DNA of 64,000 bases from Sinohyriopsis cumingii (lineage: Eukaryota; Mollusca; Bivalvia; Unionida; Unionidae), in contig CM068841.1 of the NCBI GenBank assembly GCA_028554795.2, positions 27,459,721 to 27,523,720 on the forward strand. The letters run 5' to 3'. Shown here in pieces: positions 9,661 to 21,626 of the stretch (the first letter of the stretch is position 1; each line of letters begins with the position of its first letter). The notes under the pieces were generated by a model. It ran no database searches. It worked only from the letters and a program-made list of their open reading frames with translations, and had not been told where the DNA came from. The translations under genes and the position numbers were made by a program.

Positions 9661-11219
9661 ACATAGTGTAGGGACAAGGTCTTTTTTTGTTAAGATAAAA
9701 CACACACACATATATACGTATGCACGCACGCACACAAGTGTTAATGCAATTGGTGACATTAAGTCTGGGGACTAGTGTTTTGAGAGATGGGCAGACATAA
9801 ATAGCATTATATTCGAGAGAGAAAGAAAGAATCGTAAAGAAAAAACCCAGGAAAGAAGCACACCATTTTTGGTTCTGTTATTTTTGCGGTATTATAGGAC
9901 GTATAATTAAGAAAACCACATAGTCTATATGAAATATGTTCTTTGTTTTCATTCATTCATCAATTTCATAAAAAGGTAGTGTAATATCTATTGACGACTG
10001 ACTGCTTAACATTTGCGTAGCATATCCCAAATTTAAGAGATGTCCTGTGTTTCACAGCACACGTTACAAATAATGTTGCAAAGTTTTCACAAATCTAAGG
10101 GCAAAAAAAAAAAAAAAAAAAAAAAAAATAAGCAGCACCAAAAACGCGCCTTGTTCTATCGACAGTCTAAACTAAGAGAACATGGGTCGAACATTGTTAC
10201 ATTTTTTCCGAACGTGTGTTTTGGTTTTGAGTTAACCATAGGCAAGGTTTATACAGTGCAACGTCACTCGCGTCTTTCTTAAAAAAGTTGTGCGTTTGTT
10301 TTCTTTCTGAAAAACGGTAAATCTGTTTCTAGAAATTTTTTCCCTTACACATTGCAGTGCCAAAATAAGGATAAAGCTGATACCTGAATTGTACGAGCTC
10401 GTCAATTCAAAATTTTATTTCATCCAACGGTTTACTGATTTACAATTTGTAAGGGTGTAAGTTTTTGAAAAAAATACATGACAAACAGAACAGTTCACAT
10501 AATTATGGTAATTACTGATCACAATTTTGGAGAGGTATCTTCAAATGGAACGAATACCATTAGGATTTCAATCAAACTTATTACGACGGAGAAAGAGAGA
10601 GACTATATTATTCCTACTTTTGAAAAGTATCACGACACTTACGTTTGTTGTATACGGTATATTTTCCCTAAGAAAGTTTCAAGGAAACATACATTCCACG
10701 TAGAAAATCAAATACATAGGAAAAATCTACCATTGTAAAGTATCGTCAGAGTGAACTGATGACGAATGCAACTAAAACGTTCTCACAGAATAGAACAATT
10801 AAACATTCCTTGATGTATTTTGCAATAAGATTGACACAGTTCCCATGGATCGCCCATGGTACGATTGTTCGTGCTTTAGTTTATTTTTAAAAAAAAAATT
10901 GTGTAAATCGCCTAGCAGCGAGACCCAGAAAAACATGGCATACCTCGTCACTGTGTGAAGAGCTATTGAAGTCAATTCGAAGCGGACGCGGAAATGAAAA
11001 TAATTCTAGCCAATGAAATGGCTTACAACGAGTGATGCATTGTTTTGTTCTAAGGCAGTGTGGCCAAATAATGCATACGCTATTGCGTTGTTACCACTGC
11101 AGTGGAAACAGACTGGAATGTGAACTTAAATCCCTCTGTTATGTATTGTACCATTTCTTCTTACCACATCAACTAATGAATGGTCACATTACTGGTTCGC
11201 GTCTTGAAACTGACTGTAT
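9661..11219. other. No recognised gene; A-tract
   Basis: AT-rich sequence with a pure A run at 10106-10128 and a CA/TA tract near 9701-9740. A plus-strand ORF at 10478-10735 has no recognisable domain and may or may not belong to the degraded gene that follows. Confidence 0.4.
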
Positions 11220-12204
11220 TTGAAACCTATTGCTTGGTTTGAAGAGACTAGTAAAAAAGGATTTTATGTGTCAAGCAGTGTATTCACGTTGGATAAGTGG
11301 TTGGATCCCACTCTACATGCTGACTATAACTTTACTATTACTCTAGTGGTTAAAAATCAAGGTGATGGATTGTTATCTCGAGTGAAATTGGGTTATACGA
11401 AAGAGTTTGCAGATACTTTGAAAGCTAATACAGATTATGGTGCTACATGAATTGCTGATACTGCTGCATTTTCTACTATCAGTATGTTTCAAGTTTATCC
11501 TCGTCTGAAGTTTGTAAAAGGACAAAAGATTCGTCACACAGAGAAAGAAGCTGCACAATGGTATCCTCTAGGAAAGGTAAACAGACCTAATCCGTGTTAT
11601 GCTAACACAGACAGTTCAAAGATAGTGTGGATGATTTCTACAAGACAGCTGTTTCCGGTTATTTTAGTACAACATGAATGGATTTGATGCCATTTATTGG
11701 TGTGTTAGAAACCAATGGAGCTAAATAAATTTATGATTTGGGACGTTATCGTCATTTGCCGATTTACACCAAAGGCTATCCTTATGTCGAAAAAGATGGT
11801 CCTATTGATATTACCGTCCAGTCTGAGATTAAATATTTTTTACAAGATTGATTTTCGGAAACGTAAAGTTGGAACTTATCCATTCAATGTTCTTGACAAT
11901 CCACCCGTCGGACTGGAAAACATCCTGCCCATGGGCTAGAATTGATAAGTTTGGTTACAGTTTTGTTTCACCCCGCCAAGATAACTACCCGCTGAATGTG
12001 TATAAGTTAGGCGGGTATCGTGGTGGTCAGGAATACAACATTCATGAAGATCATTTCTTAGCTCAAACTCAACCTAATGAAGATAGTGATTATATGGTAG
12101 TGAGTAATCCAGACAGAACTCCACAAAAAAGAAGACCTTACAGAGACAAATATTCTGATCAAGAAGACGAAGTGAGTTCCAGTAAAAGACATGTGAATAG
12201 ATGA
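11220..12204 (+). pseudogene. Unrecognised, possibly capsid-like protein, broken
   Basis: A once-continuous reading spread over several frames (about 11228-11450, 11450-11687, 11715-11850, 11848-12204) with stops between. It is rich in aromatic, Tyr and Asp residues with beta-like blocks (GFYVSSSVF, DKWLDPTLHADYNFT, IDKFGYSFVSPRQDNYP) and a basic charged tail (RTPQKRRPYRDKY). The block around DKWLD recurs in the next entry, so part is duplicated. No family could be named. A small-virus structural protein is only a guess. Confidence 0.35.
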
Positions 12205-12386
12205 TCCATTATAAATCACGTGATGAACTTTTTTTTCTGGTTATATTTCAATTATGAATTTCTACAAAATACCGGTGTTTTTTATATCTGAGGAATAATC
12301 CTGAGCCTTCACGCGGTAAGGAAGCTGTTTCATTGTTTAAGAAGAATCATTATGGATATGCTACAGAAGTTTTATATTTATAGCCA

Positions 12387-12960
12387 GTGGCTTGGACTTA
12401 TGATAGTGTTGGAAATGGTTATCGTTTGAGCAGTAGTTATTTCTATTGGGATAAATGGTTGGATACTGCTATTCATGCTCACTATAATTTTACACTGAGA
12501 TTGGCTACGCATGTGCCTAAGGATCCGAGTACACAGTCTAGAATTCAAACACCTTGGCCGGCAAAACACCTTGGCTGGCACGATTTAGTGATAATTCTTA
12601 TTTCAGTGCTGGAACTGTTGGTCCACCTTATCATACCATTTTTGAAGCTCAGTGTCTGTAGTTCGGCGTGCTGGAGCTGATGGAGGTGGAATCGGAACTT
12701 CAACTAGAAAGTTTATCGGCTGTGATGCTTATGTCAAGTACCCTGAAGAAAGACATGGACCTATGCCTTATTTGTGATTTTGAATTTCGTTTTATCCTGA
12801 TGTTGGACCTGTTCAATTTGCATTGACTCAATTACAGACTGGTTTTGGTAATTTGCTAACACGTGCTGTTGCAGTGGAAAGAGAGAAAATTTCAAAGAAC
12901 GAAGTGACGGTGAAGACATCGAGAGTAGCTGTTGAAAAATAGGATCGAAAGAAAAGAAGA
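12387..12960 (+). pseudogene. Second, related unrecognised ORF (partial duplicate)
   Basis: Reads GYRLSSSYFYWDKWLD and HAHYNFTLRL, clearly related to the block at 11245-11340, then frameshifts near 12550. A later piece reads GCDAYVKYPEERHGPMPY, PDVGPVQFALTQLQTGFGN and KNEVTVKTSRVAVEK. It ends in a Lys/Arg-rich stretch at about 12945-12975. Function unknown. Confidence 0.35.
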
Positions 12961-13130
12961 AAGAAGAAGTAGTAGATCGAAAGACAGCCCGTCTGCGGGA
13001 AAGTTTCCAACGACTGCTAAATACAGACGAGGAATTAACTGTAACAACGACAAGAAAGTTGAAAGTTTAAAGTTTATTACAAGTGTTTATTCAAACAAAT
13101 TAAAATCTAAATCATCAAACTTGATTGTCA

Positions 13131-13879
13131 TTATTTCACATCTTGCTTCCGGTTCTTTGCATTCTCCCCCCCCCCAGTATCTGTTAATATTTCATCTAAA
13201 TTTTCCTTGTGCATTACATATCGTTGACAATTCTTGCCACTATTACAAGGGCCATCAAATCCACAAAGATTACATTTTCCGCTACGGTGGAATTTACATA
13301 CTCGCATGCTCCAAATACCACATGATGGACGTAAAGTTTCCTCCGAAGAGCTATTACATTCACACCAGTCTGTGAAACCATATTTTTCACATAACGTTGA
13401 TACTTCACTATTAGTGCTAATTTCAATGAAAATTGGTTCCGGAAGTTGCTCTTCTATTGGCATATCCACGACATTCAATAAAGTTGTCAATGGAGTCGGA
13501 GCTGGCATGTCTAAATTACGAATGATTAGACTCTGCAATTTTTTTGGTAGTGTTGGAATCATTTCGGGACTTGCAATTTCTTCTGCGATTTCATCCCGGA
13601 TTATTCCTTCTATTTCATCATCACTTGACCATTCATCATAATCTGAGTCTGGTAAGGGTGTTAAGTCAGAATCTCTTAGCAATAAAGCTTATTTAGTTCG
13701 CTGTAGATTAGGTCCTCGAAGTTTCCTGATGATGCTTCCGCCATGATTTTGGGAATGTTTTCCTCTGCCAATAGTTCATGAATTACAGTGAAACAGCCTT
13801 TCATCCACATTGGATTGGCCAGCTTGTTTGGATTTCCCATCAGGAAGTGGCATAATTTTCCCGCCTTGCGCATGCTCAC
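13131..13879 (-). pseudogene. Unrecognised Cys-rich protein, two-part ORF on opposite strand
   Basis: Minus-strand ORFs 13879-13676 and 13682-13131 overlap by seven bases and look like one gene broken by a frameshift. The N-terminal part is mixed. The middle is very acidic (DSDYDEWSSDDEIEG). The C-terminal part has a dense Cys/His cluster (WCEC, C-x5-RVCKFHRSGKCNLCGFDGPC). It converges on the ORFs at 11220-12960. No family is recognised. Confidence 0.4.
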
Positions 13880-14049
13880 TTACATTTCCGGTTTGCTGTT
13901 TTGGCTCAGACGTATAAAGTTTCTATCTTAGCAAAAAAGCGTGTAAAGAGGATTAGAAGGGATGGCGGTTGGGACTACAATCTATATTTTATAACTTTGA
14001 CGTGTTGCGTGTGGCGTTTATAATTACACTGACATTGGAATCTTTTAAT

Positions 14050-14250
14050 CTTATCGATAAGTTGCATCGTTGAACTTTATGCTGAACTGGTATACCAGTG
14101 TTTGTAAGTAAAAAAATAGAAGTGTACCTATCAACACTTCGTTTCTCTGGCTTGTCAGATAGTGTATGTTTGTAGATGAAAAAGTCAGCATACGTGTTTC
14201 TTTTAGGTCCGCGCGTTCCATGTGATAGATAGTAATGTGGGTCTTGCACT
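14050..14250 (+). other. Scrap of Polinton right-arm spacer and promoter (F)
   Basis: Contains the ACACTTCGTTT block and the GTTTCTTTTAGGTCCGCGCG box. Both occur, in order, at 35150-35275 of copy B, and the box again at 60418-60437 of copy C. No terminal repeat is attached. Confidence 0.55.
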
Positions 14251-14429
14251 ACAAAAGAATACCAAGTTTGTCAATCAATCAGTTAAAGAATTTAAGTCGC
14301 CTATTCAACTAGTGCTTTCGCGACTGGTTAAGTCTCGAAGGTCGAGATTTCAATTGGTCGGTACTGTAGAAATGGAGCCACTACAGTCCCGCTTTTATGT
14401 GCGAATGTCGCACTTTTTAATTCATGAAC

Positions 14430-14582
14430 ATGTCCGGCCGAGGAAAGGAGGCAAGGGGCCCGCGAGACGCGAAACGCCACAGAAAAGCTGTACGGCTAGA
14501 AACGGCAAAGCGCGTAAAATCAAAGTCCAGTTGTACTAGTGAACAGAAATCTAATCCAATGGTGTGCAAGCCACTCGTATAA
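14430..14582 (+). pseudogene. Histone H4 N-tail-like short ORF (50 aa)
   Basis: From the ATG at 14430 the product begins MSGRGKEARGPRDAKRHRK. Histone H4 has MSGRGK at its start and AKRHRK two residues further on than here. The DNA around both blocks looks like an H4 gene with small indels, the first right after the sixth codon. After AKRHRK the match is lost, so there is no histone fold and no H4 function. It lies just downstream of a Polinton promoter scrap. It could be a decayed host H4 fragment or a captured piece. No histone hairpin is seen after it. Confidence 0.5.
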
Positions 14583-15549
14583 TTTTCCTAATCCTTTGAG
14601 TTGTGTAATGTCATTACCATTTTTAATTAAAGTTGGAATTTGGTGTACATGGTATTCTTGTGATTTTTCGAAATGTTGTCAATCAGCTGGTGTCAGGCAC
14701 ACTATACATGTTTGGATCACGCTGTGTTTACTTTCGGTTTTCAATTGTGACGGTGGTATACAAAGGATCGAGTTAGGGTTATGGGGTTAGAGTTTTTATC
14801 GAAAGAGGTCTTCAAGAACCAAAGGAAGAACCTCGTATAAATTGGCAATTGGAAAGTCGATGTCCGTTTTCTTCTTTACTCCTTCTTCATTCTGTTACCC
14901 TCTTTTTTTATTCTTCTTGCTGTTGTAGTGTTTGGCTGCTTTGCTAGAGTTTGCTGTTCTGCTTCGACTCGACTTCCATAGCCTTAGATATTGATGCTTG
15001 CGACTGGTATTTTTGTCGCCATGATTCTTTATTTAATAGCTATTTTGAATTTGGAAGGTATATTTTGCTCCTTTTGGTTGTATCAATTAGTATGTTTGGT
15101 CTGAGTATCAGTGTTGGATTTACATGTCTTGTTAATAATTGGGGATTGTGTTGTTGTTGTTTACTTAGTTCCGCCTTGTGTGGGGGGACTGATTACTGGG
15201 TTTAGGTCACCTTATATTCTTAAGATGGTTGGGGCCTAATAATTTCTTGTGTTTATTTATATCTTACCACTCTTTTTGTCGTGTGTATCTGGGCCTGATG
15301 GAGGGGGTTTGCCACCTTTATAATATGTATACATTGTTATGGGAATATATTTGTTGTTTTTCTCAGACCATGATGGTTAGTATTGTGTTAGCTGCATGCC
15401 TACATGCGACCCCCACCCCACAACAACAACAACCATGGGCTTGCGCTTCAGCTAGCAGTGTTACCGTACTGCTTTAGCCCTTCTATTAATTGTTATTATA
15501 ATTACTTGTGGTTGTGTTTATATGTTGCCATGTTTGTTAATTGTTCAAG
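14583..15549. other. Probable LINE 3' region or host DNA, no gene
   Basis: T-rich on the plus strand with only short readings. It includes an ACAACAACAACAACC tract at about 15421-15434. It may hold the 3' untranslated region of the LINE to its right, but no tail or duplication could be fixed. Confidence 0.35.
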
Positions 15550-18500
15550 CTACCTCATCATGTTCATGTATGTTGTTTCGATGTTTTTGTTGCGTACCTT
15601 GTCCAAAATTTCAGGGTATGTTGTAGGGGAATTAATTTTCTTTTGGTAATCTTGGAAACCGACTCGTTGATTATGGTATCTAGGACAGGTGTTGAATGCG
15701 TGGTCCAGTGTTTCTGCAGCAGGGAAATGTGGACAGTTAGTAGTTTGGTTCAATTCTTTCCTGAGATGTTTCCCGAAGCTGTTTCGGAGTAACTTTTTAC
15801 CTGTTTTGATCCTATTGATAATTCAGATTTTAGGTGTCTTGAATACCATTGTGGCCTCTTTTTGCAGTTGGTATAAATGTATGCATTTGTTGGTGTTGTC
15901 CCAGAGCTACTGCCATTTCTTGTTCATTTTGCTTCTTATCTGGCTATATATCCCATACGCACTGTAATTAAGTGTTTCTGTTGCATTGTTCAGGAGATTG
16001 TATTTCACCCTTCGGTCAGCTTTATCGTTGCCAATCAAATTGATGTGAGAAGGTACCCATAGAAATTCGATGGTTTGTTTTTTATCTTCGATCTTCCTGG
16101 TAGATAAAATAGTGTCTTCTAGCATATTTGCTCTACTTTTTGACATGCGAGTCTCTAAGGATTTGAGTACGCTTAGAGAGTATGTTATGATGACGTACTG
16201 GCTGTGGTTTTGGGTCTTAATCCATTTGAGGGCTTCATTTATTGCCCAGAATTCTGCTGTGTAGATGGAGCAGCCATCCGGGAATCTTGCACCAAATTCA
16301 ACTTGTTGTTGCGGCACCACTATTTTAGCAGCAATTGTGCTTAGTTCTTTAGATTTAGATCCGTCTGTGTAGATTCTTAGAAATTCAGAGCAAGTTTCTG
16401 CAATGATTTTCTGGATTTCTGTTAGTATTTTTGGTGGATTTTATAGTTTGGATCCTAAGTTCTGGGCAGACAGGTTTATTTTGGACGTGCAGTTTTGCCA
16501 AGGGGTAGGATCTATTTGATTTTTTATTCTTCTGCTTGAATTACGGATATTTTAATTTCATCACAGAGTGTGTGTATTTTTCTTACCTGCTGGGTGGTTT
16601 AGAGCTCGTTTTTGCCTGAACGGAATGTTTCACTTTTAATCATCATTTTGGTTGGGTTGGTGTCTTGATGTATTGAGTTTCTGGTAGCATATCTCAATAT
16701 ATGCTCTTTTCCTCTGAGGTGCATCGTTGGATCTCCAGTCAATATTTGTAGCTACTCGAGTGAGATGTTAGGTAGAATGCCCATACATAGTCTAAGTGCT
16801 TTATATTGTATGATGTCCAGTTTCTTCAGCAGGTCCTTGTTTGCTGAGGCATACACTTGGCAACCTTAGTCCAGTTTAGCCCTGATTAATGATTTGTAGA
16901 GCATGAGCATATTTGTTAGGTCAGCTCCCCACGTTGTCCCCTTGTTATTTTTAGGAGGTTGATGTCTTGTTGGCATTTTGTTTATTAGGGTCGTAATGTG
17001 TGTTTTCCAATTGAGTGTTTCCCAAAAGTATATTTCTTTTACGAATGGGATTGGTGTTTTTGGATGTAGAGTTTTGCTTGATTTTGTTTTGGCTGTTCGA
17101 TTGCCTACCTTTTGTATTCCACTATCATCAGCTAATTGGGACAGTTCGATTAGTTATTTGATAATATTGCTGCAGAGGTTGTTGATCATGAGTTTGAACT
17201 GTGTTGGACTTCTTACGCTTCCCTGGGGAGTTCCGTTGTCCAGAGTGTAAGTCGCGGAGAGAGCATCGCCTACTTCGGTTTTGATTTGCCTCCCCGTTAG
17301 GAAGTTTGAGATCCAACGGTGCATTCTTCCTGTTATGCCGATTTGATTGAGTTTGGAGATGATGCCTTTTGTCCAGACCATATCAAACGCTTTTTCGAGG
17401 TCTAGGAATACCGCATTAAATGCCAATCTTTTTTCCGTTTGGCATTGAAAAGTTTAATGCTGGCTTCTAGTCGAATTAGCTGATTAATGGTGGAGCGTTT
17501 GGTTCTAAATCCACTTTGAGGTTCAGTAAATATGTAGTTCTAGGTGGTGCCTTAGCCTATTGTTGATCATTGTTTCCATGACTTTGCAGATGGTGTTGGT
17601 CAAGGAGATGGGTCTATATGATGTGATGTTTTGGGGTCTTTTCCTGGTTTAGGTAGGGCTATGACCACTGCTTATTTCCATAATGTGGGTATGTTTCCAG
17701 TGTGCCATATTAGGTTTATCGCGTCAAGTATGATTCTTTGCATATTTATCGGGAGATGATTATAGATTCGTAGCCGAGGTTGTCTTCACTTTTTTTGTGT
17801 TAAGTAGTGCTTTTTTTCCCATTCATTGAGGTTGAATGGGTCATTTTGTTGTGAGTCATTGTTGGTTTTGTCCGTGAATATGCGAGGGAATTCTTCTTTG
17901 AGTGCCCGTCTTTGCTCCATAATTTTGTGGGTATGATTGTTATTACTACTGGAATTAGCAAAATGTCGTGCCAGCTGTTCTGCATTGTTCTGGTTGGTGT
18001 CGGTTCCTGATATTTTTGGTGATGTTGCTGGGACCTTCCCTTTCATGGCTTTGACTTTTGCCCGGACTTCTTTAGAGTTGGTATGATGGTTGAGTGTGGA
18101 GCAGAATGCTCGCCATGAAGTAGTTTTTGCTTCTTTTATTACTGTTCTTGTGTTGTTTTCTTTTTGCTTAAATATTATAAAGTCCGAAGTTAGTTTTGTG
18201 TGTTCAAAACAGTTGAGGGCTTTCTTTTTTTTCCTTGATGACTATGTGGCAATTTTCTGTCCACCATTGTATACTTTTGTTGTTGGATTTCCCGCTTGTT
18301 TTAGGTATGCTGTTTTGTGCCACTTCCTTTATACCCTGGGTTATGTTGTGATAGTATTGATTTGCATCGTTACTTTGAAGTTCTTCTAGTTGTATCTTGC
18401 TCAAGGCTTGTTGGAAGAGGTCCCAATTGGCTTGCTTTGTTTTCCATTTTTGTATGGTTACTTGTTGCGTTTTTGGACGTTGTATGTATATTGTTGTACG

Positions 18501-19170
18501 TAGCGGGAAGTGGTCACTGCCAAGTGAGCTTTGTTGTAGCATTTACCAGTCCATGATAAATGCAAGGTTTGGTGTTGCGAGTGTTAAATCAATAGGTGCC
18601 AGTTTTCCGTGGATGTGATATATTCTGGTGGGTGTGCCGGTATTTAATATTACAAGTTGATTCTCTCTGGCGTAATTTTAGATGCTTTTCCCTCTTGTGT
18701 CTATATGGTCACCACCCCATTCAGTGTGGTGTGCATTAAAATCCCCAAAAATTATGATATTTATACCGTTACCTTTGAATAGATCTGAGTAAGTTTGGGT
18801 GGGCTTTGTATTATTTCCTCCAGGGTCATATATATTATAAATATGTAAGTTTTTTGTCCCAGTTTAATATTGATTGTTTTGATATTCAATTAGGTTTCCA
18901 TTTAAATTAATGTTAGTGTCTATCTCTACTGCATCTGTAATATCGTTGTGAACATATATGGCAAGTCCTCCTCCTTTTTTTCCATTACTCATGTGTTTAA
19001 GAAACTTTGTGTCAAAATCATTTGTTTTGGGGATAGTCTTACCTTTTTCATTTTAGAGTGTTTCTTGTAAGCGTAGGATTTTCGGTTTGCTGGTGGCTAT
19101 GTTAATGGATGATATTAGTTCTCCATAGTTTGGAATTAAGCCTCTGCAGTTCCATTGTCATATGATGAGT
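15550..19170 (-). pseudogene. ORF2 of the second LINE, many frameshifts
   Basis: Pieces in order: endonuclease end with LGSDHFPL (18542-18204); start of the reverse transcriptase region (18046-17786); FLDLEKAFD and NGTPQGSV (17426-17154); RNase H with SIYTAEFWAINEALKWI and FLWVPSHINLIGNDKAD (16320-15907); C-terminal CPHF-x10-H-x4-C (15753-15550). The RNase H third Asp motif reads ITYSLSV, so that Asp is lost. The FADD box is not readable in an open frame. Not functional. Confidence 0.8.
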
Positions 19171-19715
19171 TTGTCTGCATACTCCTTTTAGGTATGTGTA
19201 TCCATTGTTCCATGTTGTTATTTATTTGTTTAGTATGCTTTTTAACAAGATACAGGGAAGTTTGGAGGTTTAATTTCTCCTTGGGCAATATTTTTTCTAG
19301 TAGTTGTAGGATTAAGATGATGAAGTCTTGCTTTTTAATTTGATTGTGATGCGTGTTCTGTTGTATACCCTCCCGCAGCTCAGTGAAATATTGGGTTATT
19401 AAGGCGGGATCGATATAGTCCTATGTTGTGGTATTTACCTCTTTTCCCTCTTCTCCAGCACTAGGGGCGGTATTTTCCTTGTTTATGTGTTGACTACGTG
19501 CTGGTTCTTGTATATTTTCTTTGGGTGTAGTATCTGTTTCTTGTGTATTGTCTAATGTATGTGTGTCATTCCACTTGGTTGTGGGTGATTGAGGTCGACT
19601 GTGCGTAGCGCGTGATCCATGAGAGGTAGTTGCTGTTGTTGGTATAGGGTTCCCTTCGCTTGTTTGTGTCACTGCTTGTGTTGGGTTGTTGTTCTTGCTC
19701 AGTATTTTGTTTTGG

Positions 19716-20636
19716 TTATAGGAGATTTGCGTCTTGCATGATTTGTATGATTTTTATCTCCTGTGTTCTGTAGGGGCACTCCCTAGAATATGGTGTGTGT
19801 TTTCCTCTGCAGTTAGCACATTTATACGAATTTGCCGCACATTGTCCTTTGTGATTTCCTCCGCATTTGTTGCATCTTGTGTGATATCGGCATCGGGAAG
19901 TGAAGTGTCCCCATCGTTGGCAATTATTGCAGTAACGAGGCTTGGTAATGTATTTTTGTAGTGTTATGGGTTTACCATATCGACCAAGCCTGATACGTTT
20001 TAGGGGAGGTTCTGCAAATTCAAGCAGTACTGTAGAGGTTTCTGCTCCTTGATGATTTCTTAGTTTCATAATTCGTCTATATGGAATATGGTGGTATGTT
20101 AGATCATATTCTATTTCCGATGTTGTCTTCCATAGGTGGTGACCTGTAAGATTTACGATAGCTTTGAATCTACAGCATGGGGTTTCTTTCCTTTCATTGG
20201 TCTTGGTTGGTTTATTTGGGCCCCTGTCTTTCGCCTCTTTTCCACGATTGGGCGTTGTTGTTTTGTTAGTGCTGATAGTGTTCGTTGCTTTATGTCTGTT
20301 GATGGTAACAGGGATGCCAGCTATGTTTGATATTTCCAGATATTTGGCGAGCTGCCGTGCAGAGTTACACCAGATAATTATATAGTTGGCCTCTGGTGGA
20401 ATAATTTGGAAGGTGCTGCTGTGGTGTTGTGTTAATATTACTGCTAAACTCTTACTACTTGTTCGTAGAAATCTTTCATTGGTGCTACTGACATATATTG
20501 CTAGCTCTGGTGGGTGATAGTGGTATTTCGCGGGTTTAGATTTTTGCTTATGTTGGTATTCTCCATATGTTGTGTTGTTATTTCCCTTTGATCTTAGGCG
20601 GCTGGTGTTGTTGTTATTCTTGTTTCTTGTATCCAT
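19716..20636 (-). CDS. LINE ORF1 gag-like protein with three CCHC knuckles
   Basis: An intact 306-residue reading with ATG at 20636. Basic N-terminus, RRM-like middle (NLTGHHLWKTTSEIEYDL, TVLLEFAEPPLKRIRL), then three zinc knuckles near residues 235-290: CNNCQRWGHFTSRC, CNKCGGNHKGQC and CANCRGKHTPYSREC. This is the standard nucleic-acid chaperone layout of I/Jockey-group LINEs. Translation stops at 19716; a continuing Thr/Ser-rich frame at 19672-19421 suggests the original protein was longer. It is the best preserved part of this LINE. Confidence 0.8.
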   Translation of the reverse strand: MDTRNKNNNNTSRLRSKGNNNTTYGEYQHKQKSKPAKYHYHPPELAIYVSSTNERFLRTSSKSLAVILTQHHSSTFQIIPPEANYIIIWCNSARQLAKYLEISNIAGIPVTINRHKATNTISTNKTTTPNRGKEAKDRGPNKPTKTNERKETPCCRFKAIVNLTGHHLWKTTSEIEYDLTYHHIPYRRIMKLRNHQGAETSTVLLEFAEPPLKRIRLGRYGKPITLQKYITKPRYCNNCQRWGHFTSRCRYHTRCNKCGGNHKGQCAANSYKCANCRGKHTPYSRECPYRTQEIKIIQIMQDANLL

Positions 20637-20761
20637 GTTGGTTTTATTGTTGTCCTGTTGTTTTTTGAACGGTTGTTGTTTCTCATCTGTTTCATGTGTG
20701 TTGTTAGCTGTGATTATCTTTTTTATCTGTTGAGTTTCTTTGATTGGTTTTATCTAAGAAG

Positions 20762-20767
20762 TCTAAT
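20762..20767. repeat. Left target-site duplication of copy B (TCTAAT)
   Basis: TCTAAT just before the element, repeated at 37206-37211. Six bases is the Polinton norm. Confidence 0.75.
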
Positions 20768-21138
20768 AGTAGTATAGTGGGGCGATATAGCGTCAATGGG
20801 AAAATACATTACATACCCCCACCCCCACCCCGGGCCTGTATAGCGTCAATGGGGAAAATACATTTCAGACCCTCCCCCTTGGGCCTGTATAGCGTCAAGA
20901 TGTGTAGTGACAATGGGAAAATATATTATAGGTAAGGTGACGTCACAGGACTGAAGATTGGTAACAATGTAGCAAGGCGCTTACCTCAATCGGGAATAAA
21001 GAGTGGGACTTGGATTTATATAACACAGACAATAGACAACATACAACAGATAAACACTTATGCAAAACACTAAAAAATATTGAGGCAAGAAAGCTACTCT
21101 TTTCAAGACATATGAGAGGCCTAGAAAAGGGCCTTTGG
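20768..21138. repeat. Left terminal inverted repeat of copy B
   Basis: Matches 36886-37205 in inverse orientation. Contains repeated GTATAGCGTCAATGGG units at 20784-20910, a GGTGACGTCAC block at 20936 and, at its inner edge, a decayed histone-type hairpin. Confidence 0.85.
21090..21133 (-). terminator. Decayed histone-type 3' end, copy B left gene
   Basis: Minus strand GGCCCTTTTCTAGGCC (21133-21118) followed by TCTCATATG and TTGAAAAGAG. An inserted T disturbs the loop; the outer stem and purine element remain. It follows the ORF at 21158-21385. Confidence 0.6.
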
Positions 21139-21157
21139 GTTATTTAACATTGTTCCG

Positions 21158-21385
21158 TTAACATAGAGGACATTGCATAGGTCTTCTTTTCCTTCTTCTT
21201 CTGACTTCTGGTCCGTAGAGAAGGACTCTCTTCAAACAGCCTTGTCTTTCCACATAAATTCTTCTTTTCCAAACACTCGTATCGGTGATCCTGATAATTG
21301 TCCAAGATAATTTCACATACATGGGTAAGTCCGTACGGAACAGCATTGACGATACAAGAATAGATGATTGTACGTTGGTAAACAT
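21158..21385 (-). CDS. Small basic accessory protein (75 aa), copy B
   Basis: Intact ORF, ATG at 21385, the same length as the copy C product at 45262-45489. Conserved blocks: SSILVSSMLFRTDLPMYV, RIYVERQGCLKRVLLYGP, then an Arg-rich tail ending QCPLC. The N-terminal third is the most diverged. TATAAATA for the minus strand lies at about 21431-21438. Unlike most copy B genes it has no stop. Function unknown. Confidence 0.7.
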   Translation of the reverse strand: MFTNVQSSILVSSMLFRTDLPMYVKLSWTIIRITDTSVWKRRIYVERQGCLKRVLLYGPEVRRRRKRRPMQCPLC

Positions 21386-21626
21386 CTTTTGACGAGAACA
21401 GGTGAAGGGAATGCAGTGAATTGTGGTTATTTATAGGGGAAGGGCTGATCGAAACGGATTGAGTTTATTCACCAAACCAAACGCGCGTTACAAAATTCAG
21501 TCACAACACGAAACCAGTCTTCCAGTCCGAAGAGAGCAACCTGTGAGCTCACATTCCCTATATAGACGCATTAGCGTCTGTGCGCAGTCAACATAGTTTT
21601 CAATCACGACTGAACCTAAGAAGACG

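Larger units (their letters stand above)
15550..20636 (-). mobile_element. Second RNase H-bearing LINE, decayed
   Basis: Minus-strand order: ORF1 with three zinc knuckles (20636-19716), linker, endonuclease, reverse transcriptase, RNase H and a C-terminal His/Cys remnant (15753-15550). It is related to the LINE at 2855-8751 but more decayed. Its 5' side is abutted by Polinton copy B, which inserted at 20762-20767. Confidence 0.8.

Noticed and set aside
10040-10282. 80-codon ORF with poly-Lys
   Set aside because: The Lys run is an A tract; the flanks show no conserved features.
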